From the NCBI GenBank assembly GCA_016124895.1, contig WGMU01000152.1, positions 1 to 35,329 of the forward strand: a stretch of DNA of 35,329 nt, written 5' to 3'. This DNA comes from a bacterium. Lineage in GTDB: Bacteria; Planctomycetota; Planctomycetia; Planctomycetales; Planctomycetaceae. The stretch's first letter is position 1. Every line of letters starts with the position of its first letter. The position numbers were made by a program, and so were the translations under genes. The notes under the pieces are model-generated. The model saw only the letters and a program-made list of their open reading frames with translations, made no database searches and was not told the origin of the DNA. Below, one piece after another: positions 1 through 8,860 of the stretch.

Positions 1-2395
1 CCTGTTCGCCAATCTCTGGAATCATGGTGAAAGGAATCCGCTTGCCGGCTGCTTCGGCTTGAGCAATCTCGTGCTTTACCGGACCGCGGGAGTTAACGAA
101 TTCGAGTTCTGGCGGCAGTAACAGAGCAAGTTTGACGGCACGGTCGGCTCCGTTGCCTTTGTTAGTCACGGTCACGTCGATGTGGAATTCCTCTCCGACG
201 CTCGCAGTGGGAGGAACGTTGTCGATTTCGACCTTGAGTGCTGCAACGCCGAGGACATCGAATGTCGCCTCAGCGGACTGAGCTTCGTGGCCGCTTTGCG
301 TCAGGGTCGCAGTGACTGATTGAGTACCGAAGTCAAGCGGAGTGAGCTGAGTCATCAGCGTTGCCGTCGCGCCCGCGGCGATTGATGGCAGTGCCCACTT
401 GACGGTTCGCGTTGTCTTGTCGAAGTGCCCGTTTTCCGTGGCGGAACCAAAATGGCTTTTTTGCGGCAGGACCGCGGCCAGCGTTGCTCCGCTGACCGGT
501 TGAGATGACTCATTCGTCACGCGCAGCATCAGCGATCCCGGCTGGCCGATTGGTTTCGCGGCGGACGCTTCGACCTGCAGCGTCAGGCCGCGGGCGTCGA
601 GTATCTCAACCTTTTTTTTTGACTCTGTCCGCAGGTTTCCCGCGGCCGTGATGACCGCCTGGTTGGTGTGAGCACCGGGTTTGACGGCGACCAGTTCGAG
701 TTCAACATTCACAGACTTGCCGGGGTCGAGTGCTCCGACTTCGTACGTCAGGTCGTTGCCAGCCGGATGCTCAAAACCGACCGGGATGATGTCCTGCAGA
801 GCGACGTCCTTCGCAGGCAGTCCGCCGTTATTGGCAATGTTGAATTTCAGGACGACGGTATCGCCGACCTGCGCCTTGTCCGGGCCGACGACGCTCAATT
901 CGATTTTTGGCTGCGGGCTTGCGATGGGCTTAACACTGACCGCAGGTGATGTCTCTGCAGGCGTCCCTGCCGTCGGAGGTTCGAGTTGAGCAGCCGGCGT
1001 TGAGCGGACGTCAGTTCGGGCGGCAACTTCGGCGACAAAGTTCACTGTCGCAATACTGCCGACCTGTCCTTCTTCGACTGGGATGACTTTGACCAGGATT
1101 TTCTTCTTCGCGCCGGCCGCCAGGTGACCAAGTCGCCACAACAGCTTCGAGCCGATCAGTTCCGCCTGCGGAATCGTTCCGACGAGACGACAGCCTTTCG
1201 GCACCTGATCTTCCACGATGACCTGCGCTGCGTTGGTCACGCCGCGGTTCGAGACAATGATCGAATAGATCATCGGCTTGCCGAGCGTCGCCTCTTTCGG
1301 GGCGACTTTTTCGATCGTCAGTTCTGGCTGCTGCGCGGAGGCTGGCAGTTCTGCCGGGAGTTCAGCGTCGCCTGTCAGTTCGGTTACCACTTTGCCCGTT
1401 GAACTGGTCAATACCGGCGACGCTTCCAGTTCTGCAGGAGCCGGGTTGGGAGGTGCTGGTTCGAGTTCGGGCAGTGTCCCTGTTGCAGTGGGCTGCTCAG
1501 CGGGAAGCAGCAACGACTCGGGTTCGGCCGATGTCAGAGGCAACGAATCGCTCGACAGTTCAGGTTCGACGAGGTAGGTCTCGTCAGCGACTTTGGGAAG
1601 TTCGGGCAGAGGTTTCTCCGTTGCCAGTTCGCTGTCAAACAATCCTGTGACCGGAGGAGCGGCAGTATCGATCTCCGGGAGATCGAGTGTCGGCAGCGGC
1701 TCCGGCTGACTGACGTCCGGCAGTGCCAGTTCACCAAGTGGCGGTGCGGAAACTTCAGGCTCAGGCAAAAGAGAGTCGACAGCTGGCTCTGACGTCAGTT
1801 CCGGAGCAGATTCAAACAGTCCAATCGGCGTGTCTGCCTTCGTAAGATTACCCGGCTGGTCTGGTTCGGGCAGCGATGCGGTGGGCTCCGGCAACGGCGA
1901 CGCCGGTGCGTCAGCACTCTCAAACGGATCGGCCAGTTCCTCAGAGGACATCAATTGAAAGGGCCCTGGCTCTTCGATCCCTGGCAGACGACGGGAGGTT
2001 GCATTGAAGTCAGGGTTGTCGGCGAGCAGTGGCAGTTTTTCAGGTGGCGCCGTTGCGAGCGGCTCCGTGGCAGGCTCTGACAGAAAGGCCGGTGGCTCGG
2101 CAAATGGATCGCTGGTCAGGTCTGAGCTGGCGGTCGCAGGGAAACCGGGCTCGACCAACGGCCCTGAGCCGAACGCGGGCGTGGTGGCATCCGGTTCCCA
2201 CTGGTCGATCGGCGGAGGCTCGGTCAGAGCCGTTTTTTTGCCATCGGAGTGGCTATTGTCGGATGCGGGCGGCGCGGCAGCCTCATTCTGAGCCTGCTGG
2301 TTCTGACCGATTTCGCCCTGCATCTGCAGAACGATGAGAAAGCCCAGTCCAATCACTCCGGCCAGAGCGGTCAGTTTCCAGATCGAGTTCTGCAT
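1..2395 (-). CDS. Membrane-anchored DUF11/CARDB-like repeat protein (C-terminus beyond window)
   Basis: The frame is open from the ATG at 2395 to the left edge, so the gene is partial and lacks its C-terminus. The N-terminus reads MQNSIWKLTALAG followed by a hydrophobic stretch (about residues 5-24), a single membrane anchor or uncleaved signal. Residues about 30-345 form a low-complexity linker rich in Pro, Glu, Leu and Ala. From about residue 355 at least four immunoglobulin-like repeats of about 110-120 residues follow, starting near 355, 494, 600 and 718. Each opens with a pattern like LTIEKVAPKEATLGKPMIY and contains a V(S/T)N(R/K/N)G turn, typical of DUF11/CARDB domains. The start is preceded by GGGAAGGGA about 5 nt upstream. 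The likely role is a surface or periplasmic structural or adhesive protein; no catalytic motif is visible. It is the last gene of the minus-strand run. Confidence 0.75.
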   Translation of the reverse strand, partial: MQNSIWKLTALAGVIGLGFLIVLQMQGEIGQNQQAQNEAAAPPASDNSHSDGKKTALTEPPPIDQWEPDATTPAFGSGPLVEPGFPATASSDLTSDPFAEPPAFLSEPATEPLATAPPEKLPLLADNPDFNATSRRLPGIEEPGPFQLMSSEELADPFESADAPASPLPEPTASLPEPDQPGNLTKADTPIGLFESAPELTSEPAVDSLLPEPEVSAPPLGELALPDVSQPEPLPTLDLPEIDTAAPPVTGLFDSELATEKPLPELPKVADETYLVEPELSSDSLPLTSAEPESLLLPAEQPTATGTLPELEPAPPNPAPAELEASPVLTSSTGKVVTELTGDAELPAELPASAQQPELTIEKVAPKEATLGKPMIYSIIVSNRGVTNAAQVIVEDQVPKGCRLVGTIPQAELIGSKLLWRLGHLAAGAKKKILVKVIPVEEGQVGSIATVNFVAEVAARTDVRSTPAAQLEPPTAGTPAETSPAVSVKPIASPQPKIELSVVGPDKAQVGDTVVLKFNIANNGGLPAKDVALQDIIPVGFEHPAGNDLTYEVGALDPGKSVNVELELVAVKPGAHTNQAVITAAGNLRTESKKKVEILDARGLTLQVEASAAKPIGQPGSLMLRVTNESSQPVSGATLAAVLPQKSHFGSATENGHFDKTTRTVKWALPSIAAGATATLMTQLTPLDFGTQSVTATLTQSGHEAQSAEATFDVLGVAALKVEIDNVPPTASVGEEFHIDVTVTNKGNGADRAVKLALLLPPELEFVNSRGPVKHEIAQAEAAGKRIPFTMIPEIGEQ

Positions 2396-2665
2396 CGGAA
2401 TCCCTTCCCGCGGCTCGCTGCGTCGAGCCCGTTTCTTCCTTGAAAACGCGGTTTCAGCTCCGCGTCGCTGCGTGCCGTTCCCCCCGGCACGTCGAGACAC
2501 AGAATCTGCCCGCGTCCCGCAACGTGGTTTCTTAGCAGAAGGACAGTTTGGGCGGGAAGACCGGTTTGGCTCGGACGGACGTCCAGCAGAGGAGACGGGT
2601 GCCAGAGTGAAGATCGCTGATGTCGGAGACTGCTCAGCGTGAGCGGTGGCAGAAATCGGCGTCGA

Positions 2666-5506
2666 TTATTTTCGCTCGCTAACCACCGTCTTCAGCGACG
2701 AGACCTTCTCGGGTTTGATGTCCGACGTCGGAACTCCAGCCAGCACTTCGGCAGCGAGTACAGCGGACTGGCGACCCCAGTCATAAAAGTCGACGCCGAC
2801 CGCTCCGGCGGCACCTTTGGTCACGAGGTTCGGCTCGGTGCAGTAGATCGGAATGTTCTGCTCACTCGCGACCGAATGGATTGCCGGGAAACCCGAACTC
2901 GTCACGTTGTCGGCTGAGACAATCAGAATCTCGATTCCTGTCAGGCAGATGGCTGACGTCACGTCACGCAGTTCCGCCACTGCGCTCGCGTTTCTTTCGA
3001 CCAGCTTCAGGTTCCGTTCCGCGCAGGCGGCGCGCAGACGTTTGACCGAGATCTCCGAGTTCGGTTCGGCCGGGTTCCAGATCGTACCGACGGATTTGAA
3101 CTCGCCTTCCCGTCGCTTCGCCAGATCGAGCAGTGCAGCAATCGGCGGATCGTCGTAAACGCCGACGAGGTTCGCTCGCGGTTCTGACTCCGGATGAACA
3201 CCGACGGCTGGAGGGTAACTCGCGACGGTGTAGACGATCGGGATCGACGCGGTCGCTCTCGCGGCCGCGATCATCGCGGGGGTCGTCGACGTGATGATCA
3301 GATCGGCTCCGGCAGTTTTGGTCGACTCGAAGATCTGCGGAAGCTGTGACAGGTCGCCCTGCGCGTTGAACCTGCGAGTGATGATGTCCGGCCCGGTCTT
3401 CAGTCCGGCCAGTCCGAGACCGTCGAACACGCCGCGCGTGGCTTCGTCCAGAGCCGGCCCTTCAACGAGCTGCACGAACGCGACTTTCAGTGGCCGTCCG
3501 AGCCGCGAACCCGCTCCGTGAAAAACGCGACACCCCTGCAGAAAACTCGACGGGAACGACCGGCCAAGCTGCTTCGCGACTCCGAAGTTCGCCGCCATGC
3601 GGACCTGCGCGACTTCTTCAAACGGGATGTCCGCCGGCTTCTCTCCCAGCAGAACCCGGGCCGCGAGGTCGCCCGCCGCGTAACCGCTTTCGTAAAAGCT
3701 GATACCGACTCCGACCAGTGCGCCGCGGATCGACGAGTCCGCGTCGCTGTTCACAACCGGGATGCCGCTGTCGAGCCCGGCTTTCACCATGGCTTCAAGG
3801 CCCTGATTGACGGTGTTGTCGCCTACCTCCCACAGCACGTCGACCTTTTTCAGCGCCAGAACCTGCGCCGCCTGCAGGACCTCACTGGTGTTGGTGACCG
3901 TCGCTTCTTCGAGTTTGATACCACGTTTACGAAGCAGCTCTTTTGCCGCACCGACAGCTTTGCGCGAGTTGGCTTCCGAGTCGTTGTAGACGATGCCGAC
4001 CGATTTCAGGCCGGGAGCGATCTGCTGCATCGCGTCAATCATCCTTTCCAGCGGCGGGAAGCTGCCGACTCCGGTCACATGTGGCAGATGATCGGTCGCC
4101 GACGTCCCGGCTCCGGCGGCAATCGGGTCGTAAACCTCGGTGAAGACAACCGGTTTGTTTCTCACCATCGTTGACGCGGAAGTCAGACACGGAGTCGTCA
4201 GGCTGACGATCAGGTCGGCGTCCGACTGGTCGGCTTTCTGCATCAGCGCCGGGATGAGAGCGATGTCGCCCTGAGCGTGCTGAATCGTGAACTCAATGTT
4301 CTGTCGCTCGACGAAGCCGCGTTCCGCGAGCTTTGTCTTCAGACCCCGAATCGTCGTCTCTGACACTTCGTTGGGGGCGAAGTAAATGATCTGTACGCGG
4401 TAAGTCCGGCCGGCTTCCGGCTTATGCACGACCGGCTTCGGTTCTCGCTTTTCCTCGTGGATGCCGGATTCGTCGACGACCAGTTTTGCTCGCTTCGCCC
4501 AGTCGTCGCCGAATTGCCAGTGTGCGGCAAACTTTGGCAGCACGGCCAGGTTCATCGCCAGTTGCTCGGGCACGAAGTTCTCGACAGGGATCCCGGCGGG
4601 AGCTTCGCCAGCGAGCACTCGACCGGCCAGCAGACCGCTGGCTCGACCGACTTCAAAGTAATCCGCTCCCAGCGAAAACAGAGCCCCCTGTTTGACGTCG
4701 CTCGGCATGTTCGTGAAGAGCGGAATGCCAGCGTCCGTCGCCGTGCCGATCAGCGTGTCGAGTGCTGCAGCCACGGTGCTGTCGCCGCCCGCCCAGATCG
4801 CTTCGACCTCGCGGGCCGCCAGCGACTTCACCGCTTCAAGAACGGCCGACGACGATTCGACGGTGACCTCGACCAGTTCGATTCCGAGCTGCCTGCAAAC
4901 CTCGCGAGCCATCAGCGTTGAGGCTTCCGAGTTCGACTCGGCAGGATTCCAGGCGACGCCGACCTTCTTCAGATTTGGATTCGCTTCGCGCGCGAGTTTG
5001 AAGAGAGCCTCGACCGGCTGCAGTGTTCCATACCCGGTCATGTACGGCGGATGCTGCGATGGATCGGCACGGTCGATCCCGATACCCGCGCCCCAGGGAT
5101 CGGTCGTCAGCGCAAAAACGTGCGTCCGTTTCGTGTCCGCGTTGGCGTTCGCGACTGCCTGCAGCACCGGAGTCGACAACGTCAGGACCAGATCAAAGTC
5201 CCGCCCGACGACTTCTTTCGCAATCAGAATCGCCGTCGCCCGATCGCCCTCCGCGTTGTAGCGAGTCAGCTCGATGTTCTTCCTGTCGACAAACCCGGCC
5301 TCAGTCAGCCCGGCCAGCATCCCGGCCTCACCGTCTTCGAGTACCGGCACCGAGACATAATTGAGCAGCGCCACTTTCAACGGAGCGTCATGCGGTTTGG
5401 CTTCCTGATTCCGCCGCGGATCCGACCACAGCAGCACAGCCGCCGCTGCAAAGATCAGAGCGACCCCAACACCAACGTGCCGAGTGATTTCAATAAACGT
5501 TTTCAT
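2666..5506 (-). CDS. ABC transporter substrate-binding protein with three tandem binding modules
   Basis: A 946-residue protein, about three times the usual length of the PF04392 (TrpX-like) substrate-binding family. Residues about 10-30 are hydrophobic (VGVGVALIFAAAAVLLW), so it is probably membrane-tethered in the periplasm. Three homologous modules follow, starting near residues 43, 365 and 672. Each has an opening KVALLNY / RVQIIYF / KVAFVQL strand, an N-A-(E/Q)-GD or QHAQGD element, a (S/T)TP turn and a shared motif WNPAESNSEAS / YNDSEANSRKA / WNPAEPNSEIS. The gene lies 169 bp downstream of the ATPase gene in the same direction and should feed that transporter. TrpXYZ of streptococci is the best-known relative, but the ligand here cannot be read from sequence; amino acids or other small metabolites are possible. 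The ATG at 5506 has only a weak upstream GAG. Confidence 0.88.
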   Translation of the reverse strand: MKTFIEITRHVGVGVALIFAAAAVLLWSDPRRNQEAKPHDAPLKVALLNYVSVPVLEDGEAGMLAGLTEAGFVDRKNIELTRYNAEGDRATAILIAKEVVGRDFDLVLTLSTPVLQAVANANADTKRTHVFALTTDPWGAGIGIDRADPSQHPPYMTGYGTLQPVEALFKLAREANPNLKKVGVAWNPAESNSEASTLMAREVCRQLGIELVEVTVESSSAVLEAVKSLAAREVEAIWAGGDSTVAAALDTLIGTATDAGIPLFTNMPSDVKQGALFSLGADYFEVGRASGLLAGRVLAGEAPAGIPVENFVPEQLAMNLAVLPKFAAHWQFGDDWAKRAKLVVDESGIHEEKREPKPVVHKPEAGRTYRVQIIYFAPNEVSETTIRGLKTKLAERGFVERQNIEFTIQHAQGDIALIPALMQKADQSDADLIVSLTTPCLTSASTMVRNKPVVFTEVYDPIAAGAGTSATDHLPHVTGVGSFPPLERMIDAMQQIAPGLKSVGIVYNDSEANSRKAVGAAKELLRKRGIKLEEATVTNTSEVLQAAQVLALKKVDVLWEVGDNTVNQGLEAMVKAGLDSGIPVVNSDADSSIRGALVGVGISFYESGYAAGDLAARVLLGEKPADIPFEEVAQVRMAANFGVAKQLGRSFPSSFLQGCRVFHGAGSRLGRPLKVAFVQLVEGPALDEATRGVFDGLGLAGLKTGPDIITRRFNAQGDLSQLPQIFESTKTAGADLIITSTTPAMIAAARATASIPIVYTVASYPPAVGVHPESEPRANLVGVYDDPPIAALLDLAKRREGEFKSVGTIWNPAEPNSEISVKRLRAACAERNLKLVERNASAVAELRDVTSAICLTGIEILIVSADNVTSSGFPAIHSVASEQNIPIYCTEPNLVTKGAAGAVGVDFYDWGRQSAVLAAEVLAGVPTSDIKPEKVSSLKTVVSERK

Positions 5507-5675
5507 TGGTGTTTACTCAGGAACCTCATGCAATTCGTCCCAAAGCAGGCTCGGGACTGAAGGCAGGAAGGGAACGAAGTCCCGGGAGACAGTCGGGTGT
5601 CATGTCGTTTCTTCGTGACCTTCGTTTCCTTTTGTCCAATCAACGACTCGCTGGAATCCTGTTTTATTTTCTCAG

Positions 5676-6488
5676 TCAGACGTACTGAGCCCGCAGCATT
5701 TCGGCGGCGGATTCGTCGAGCTGGTTGGCTCGGCGGAGTTCTTCGAACTTTGACAACAGGTCTTCGGGACGCAGCCGTTTTTTGTCAGGCCCGGAGATGT
5801 CATGCACGACTCGGCCGCGGTCCATCATGATGACCCGGTCGCCCAGAAAGGCAGCCTGCGGCATCGAATGGGTGACCATCAGCGTCGTGAGCTGGTCGCG
5901 TTCGATGAACTGCTGCGTCAGGCGGATGACCTGATCGGCACTCTTGGGGTCGAGTGCCGCGGTGTGCTCGTCGAGCAGCAGCAGGGACGGGCGGATCAGC
6001 GCGGACATCAACAGCGTCAGTGACTGCCGTTGACCGCCGGAGAGTGTGCCGATCGGGTTGTCGAGCCGGTTTTCCAGGCCGAGTCCCATGGCCGCGACCC
6101 GGTCCCGCAGTTCGTTCTTCCGCGGCCCTTTCAGTGCGAAAGTCAGACCTCGCACCTGACCTCGTCGAGATGCCAGGGCGAGATTCTCTGCGATCGTCAT
6201 CGTCGGAGCCGTCCCGCTGAACGGGTCCTGAAACACGCGGCCGATCAGTTTTGCCCGGCGATGTTCCGGCCAGCGAGTGATGTCGGTTCCGTCGAGCCTG
6301 ATGCGGCCTTCGTCGACGTAGAACGCTCCGGCAACTGCGTTCAGCAGCGTCGACTTGCCGGAACCGTTCGTGCCGATCACGTTGACCCACGAGCCCGGTT
6401 CAATTTTCAGATCAACCCCCTGCAACGCGCGGACTTCGTTCGGCGTGCCGGCAAAGAACGTTTTGCGAATTCCTGTGACTTCAAGCAC
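5676..6488 (-). CDS. ABC transporter ATP-binding protein
   Basis: The nucleotide-binding subunit, 270 residues from the GTG at 6488. Visible motifs are Walker A (GTNGSGKST), the Q-loop (VFQDPF), the signature LSGGQRQ, Walker B LLLLDEHTAAL with the catalytic Glu, and the H-loop VTHSM. I chose GTG at 6488 because GGAGG lies 7 nt upstream and the start overlaps the permease stop (shared GTGCTTGA), a usual translational-coupling arrangement. The upstream ATG at 6518 would add ten residues (MVPEWCGGRA) outside the family's normal start. It acts with the permease encoded at 6481-7419 and the triple binding protein at 2666-5506. It is cytoplasmic and peripheral to the inner membrane. Confidence 0.93.
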   Translation of the reverse strand: MLEVTGIRKTFFAGTPNEVRALQGVDLKIEPGSWVNVIGTNGSGKSTLLNAVAGAFYVDEGRIRLDGTDITRWPEHRRAKLIGRVFQDPFSGTAPTMTIAENLALASRRGQVRGLTFALKGPRKNELRDRVAAMGLGLENRLDNPIGTLSGGQRQSLTLLMSALIRPSLLLLDEHTAALDPKSADQVIRLTQQFIERDQLTTLMVTHSMPQAAFLGDRVIMMDRGRVVHDISGPDKKRLRPEDLLSKFEELRRANQLDESAAEMLRAQYV

Positions 6489-7419
6489 GGCTCGGCCTCC
6501 GCACCACTCTGGAACCATGTGAGAGAAACTTCGGCAGCACCAGAGCCACAAAGACGGCGACGGCAGTGATCAGCTTGAGGTCGTTCGGGTTGAGTCCCCA
6601 CCGCAGTGCGATTGCCACGAGCAGGCGGAACAGTACGGAACCCATGACCGCTCCCGTGATCAGCAGTCCGATCTTTTTCGAGCGAACCAGCGACTCGCCG
6701 AGGATCACGCTCGCCACGCCCCAGACAAGCATCCCGATCCCCATCTGCACGTCGGCGAAGCCCTGATACTGCGCGAGCAATGCTCCGGCGAGTCCAATCA
6801 GTCCGTTGCCAATAAACAGAGCCAGCGTCGTCATTAGCCCGACATTGACGCCCAGCGCCCGGATCATGCGGCTGTTGTCGCCGATGGCCAGCATCGCCAG
6901 GCCGAGATTCGTCCGAAAGAACAGAAACAGCACGACGCCTGCGCACACCGCAACGGCAAACATCAGCAACAGCGCCGCGATGTCCCTCCCCGGAGCCTCC
7001 CAGACGGAGACGCTGATCAGGCGCTGATCGCCGAACAGCGTCGACGCCAGCCCGTCCGCGTAGCTCATCACTGTCGGGTGACTCAGCAGGGGCACGTTGC
7101 TCTTCCCCATGACTCGCAGATTGACCGAATACAGCGCGGTCATCACGAGGATTCCGGCCAGCAATCGGTTGATGTCAAAGCGGTGATGCAGCGTTGCGGT
7201 AACTGCTCCCGCAGTCGCTCCGGCCAACGCACCGAGCAGCGTCGCGGCGATCGGGTTCCAGTCGGCAACGATCAGCGAGGCGGCCGCTGCGCCGCCGAGC
7301 GCCAGCGAACCGTCAACGGTCAGATCCTCAAAGGCGACCACGCGGAAGCTGATCAGGATTCCGAACGCCAGCAGCGAGAGAATCAGTCCGATCGTCAGCG
7401 AGCCGATCAACAGACTCAT
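6481..7419 (-). CDS. ABC transporter permease, BPD_transp_2-like family
   Basis: A 312-residue, highly hydrophobic protein with about eight or nine predicted membrane segments, starting MSLLIGSLTIGLILSLLAFGI. It has the ISFRVVAFEDLTVDGSLALGGA segment typical of permeases paired with PF04392 binding proteins, where (F/D)LTVDGS is conserved. The C-terminal cytoplasmic segment LGESLVRSKKIGLLITGAVMGS is the likely ATPase-coupling region. The stop overlaps the GTG start of the ATPase gene by 8 nt. It forms the translocation pore of the uptake system; the substrate is unknown. Confidence 0.88.
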   Translation of the reverse strand: MSLLIGSLTIGLILSLLAFGILISFRVVAFEDLTVDGSLALGGAAAASLIVADWNPIAATLLGALAGATAGAVTATLHHRFDINRLLAGILVMTALYSVNLRVMGKSNVPLLSHPTVMSYADGLASTLFGDQRLISVSVWEAPGRDIAALLLMFAVAVCAGVVLFLFFRTNLGLAMLAIGDNSRMIRALGVNVGLMTTLALFIGNGLIGLAGALLAQYQGFADVQMGIGMLVWGVASVILGESLVRSKKIGLLITGAVMGSVLFRLLVAIALRWGLNPNDLKLITAVAVFVALVLPKFLSHGSRVVRRPSRA

Positions 7420-7498
7420 AAACAGTTTCCTTCGATTGACCAGAACCTGGCACAGGCGACCTGCCTGTCATGAACCGGCACGACGACAGACAGGATGC

Positions 7499-8848
7499 CT
7501 AATCCACGGACTCCTGGACCAGCGGCGCGATCCAGCAGGCCCCACTGACGAATTCCGATTCGCCCGCCCCTCTGACGGGTCGGTCGTCGCGGATCAAGTG
7601 CAGGACGTCTTCGATGGCTCCCGAGTCGAACAGTTCCGACACCAGCGCCGACAGGTCAAGCGTTCGTTTCTTCAGCGGCCGGTACGGGAACACAGCCGCG
7701 TGAAAATGTCCGGCCAGCTTTCCGTCACTGTCGAACGGACGCAGGAATGGTTCGAGTGCCGGCAGACTGTTCGACTGGGATGAAACAGCGACTCCCGCAG
7801 CCAGTGCCAGCGAGTGACGATGAACCTGCTCGGCGCTGAACGACAGCCAGTCTCGAATCTGCGGGAATGCGAAGCGGTCGGCCGAACTGTCCGCGCCGCC
7901 GGTCGCCTGCTGTACGACTGCCGACGACGCTGTGAGAGCGATCGGCTCTGCTGCGGCCGGTGACTTTCGCAGTTGCGTCCCAACCAGTCCGGCACACTCA
8001 CCAAGGACGACGACGGCGGCCGCGGAACAATCGATCGCCTGCATGGCCAGTCGAACAACCGACGAGAGCGGGATGGGCAGCGACTGCTCGTGATCGGAAC
8101 TGCTGAACCGGATTAACTGCGAAAATGTGCCCTCACAGCGGACGCCGTACATGACCTGCACCTGAGGCACAAAATCGCCGAGGGCGACCGAGTAGTCTGG
8201 CAGATCGCCGCTCTTCAGCGGTGACTGCGCGACGGTTCCGGCCACGGCGAGGAATTCGCCGAACCGCTCGCGGCACGACTCAAAGTCATCACCGAGCGAT
8301 CCCAGCCCAAGCCCGATGGCGGTCTTTGGAAACCTGACGCCGCGACAGTCGGCGGAGTCGAACCGCGCCGCTCCGATGGCGGCCGGATCGCCGACACAGC
8401 GGCAGGTCATCGCGGTCTCGCCGCGCAGGGCTGACGGTTCGTCACCGAGACGGAAAATCTGCAGGTCGACACCGTCCTGACTCGCGACGCGCATCTTCGA
8501 CATCAGCGTCATCGTCCCCATCGGAACGTCGGCGAGTATCTCGTTGGGATTACAAAGCAGACGGTCGAGCACGCGGGTCTGTTTCAACACCCGCTCAACA
8601 TCCGACTGCAGATCGCAGATGCCGAAAAAGCCTTTGAGACCAGTCAGCCGCTTCTTCGTCGCGAGCAGCGCCCCGATTCCGGCTGAGCTGAGATAGTTGA
8701 CCCCGCCCAGCCGGACGAGGATCCGGTGCCAGTCGTCACGAATCGCCTCGTCGATGACATCGCGGAACTGCGTCGCCGATTCGTTATCGAGAACTCCCGC
8801 AATCTTCAGTTCCAGCAGTTCGCCGCTGGAACTCATTTCGATATCCAT
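7499..8848 (-). CDS. STAS-domain protein with an unrecognised C-terminal region
   Basis: A 449-residue protein. Residues 1-108 are a STAS fold (SpoIIAA/anti-anti-sigma/MlaB type): it starts MDIEMSSSGELLELKIAGVLD and continues with RILVRLGGVNYLSSAGIGALL. The SSAG keeps the Ser that is phosphorylated in anti-anti-sigma factors. Residues about 110-449 match nothing I recognise. They contain a cluster of CRCVGDP, a GLGLGSLGDD turn and a repeated Ser/Ala-rich hydrophobic core, and no kinase or phosphatase motifs are evident. It sits 12 nt after the YHYH gene and 79 nt before the ABC permease gene in the same direction, so a regulatory role toward the transporter (as MlaB has for MlaFE) or toward a sigma-factor switch is possible. 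The start could also be the ATG at 8836, which has GGA 7 nt upstream. Confidence 0.75.
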   Translation of the reverse strand: MDIEMSSSGELLELKIAGVLDNESATQFRDVIDEAIRDDWHRILVRLGGVNYLSSAGIGALLATKKRLTGLKGFFGICDLQSDVERVLKQTRVLDRLLCNPNEILADVPMGTMTLMSKMRVASQDGVDLQIFRLGDEPSALRGETAMTCRCVGDPAAIGAARFDSADCRGVRFPKTAIGLGLGSLGDDFESCRERFGEFLAVAGTVAQSPLKSGDLPDYSVALGDFVPQVQVMYGVRCEGTFSQLIRFSSSDHEQSLPIPLSSVVRLAMQAIDCSAAAVVVLGECAGLVGTQLRKSPAAAEPIALTASSAVVQQATGGADSSADRFAFPQIRDWLSFSAEQVHRHSLALAAGVAVSSQSNSLPALEPFLRPFDSDGKLAGHFHAAVFPYRPLKKRTLDLSALVSELFDSGAIEDVLHLIRDDRPVRGAGESEFVSGACWIAPLVQESVD

Positions 8849-8860
8849 TCCTTGATGCCT

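Noticed and set aside
3518-4174. Plus-strand open frame of 218 codons
   Set aside because: It is antisense to the triple substrate-binding protein and carries no recognisable motif.
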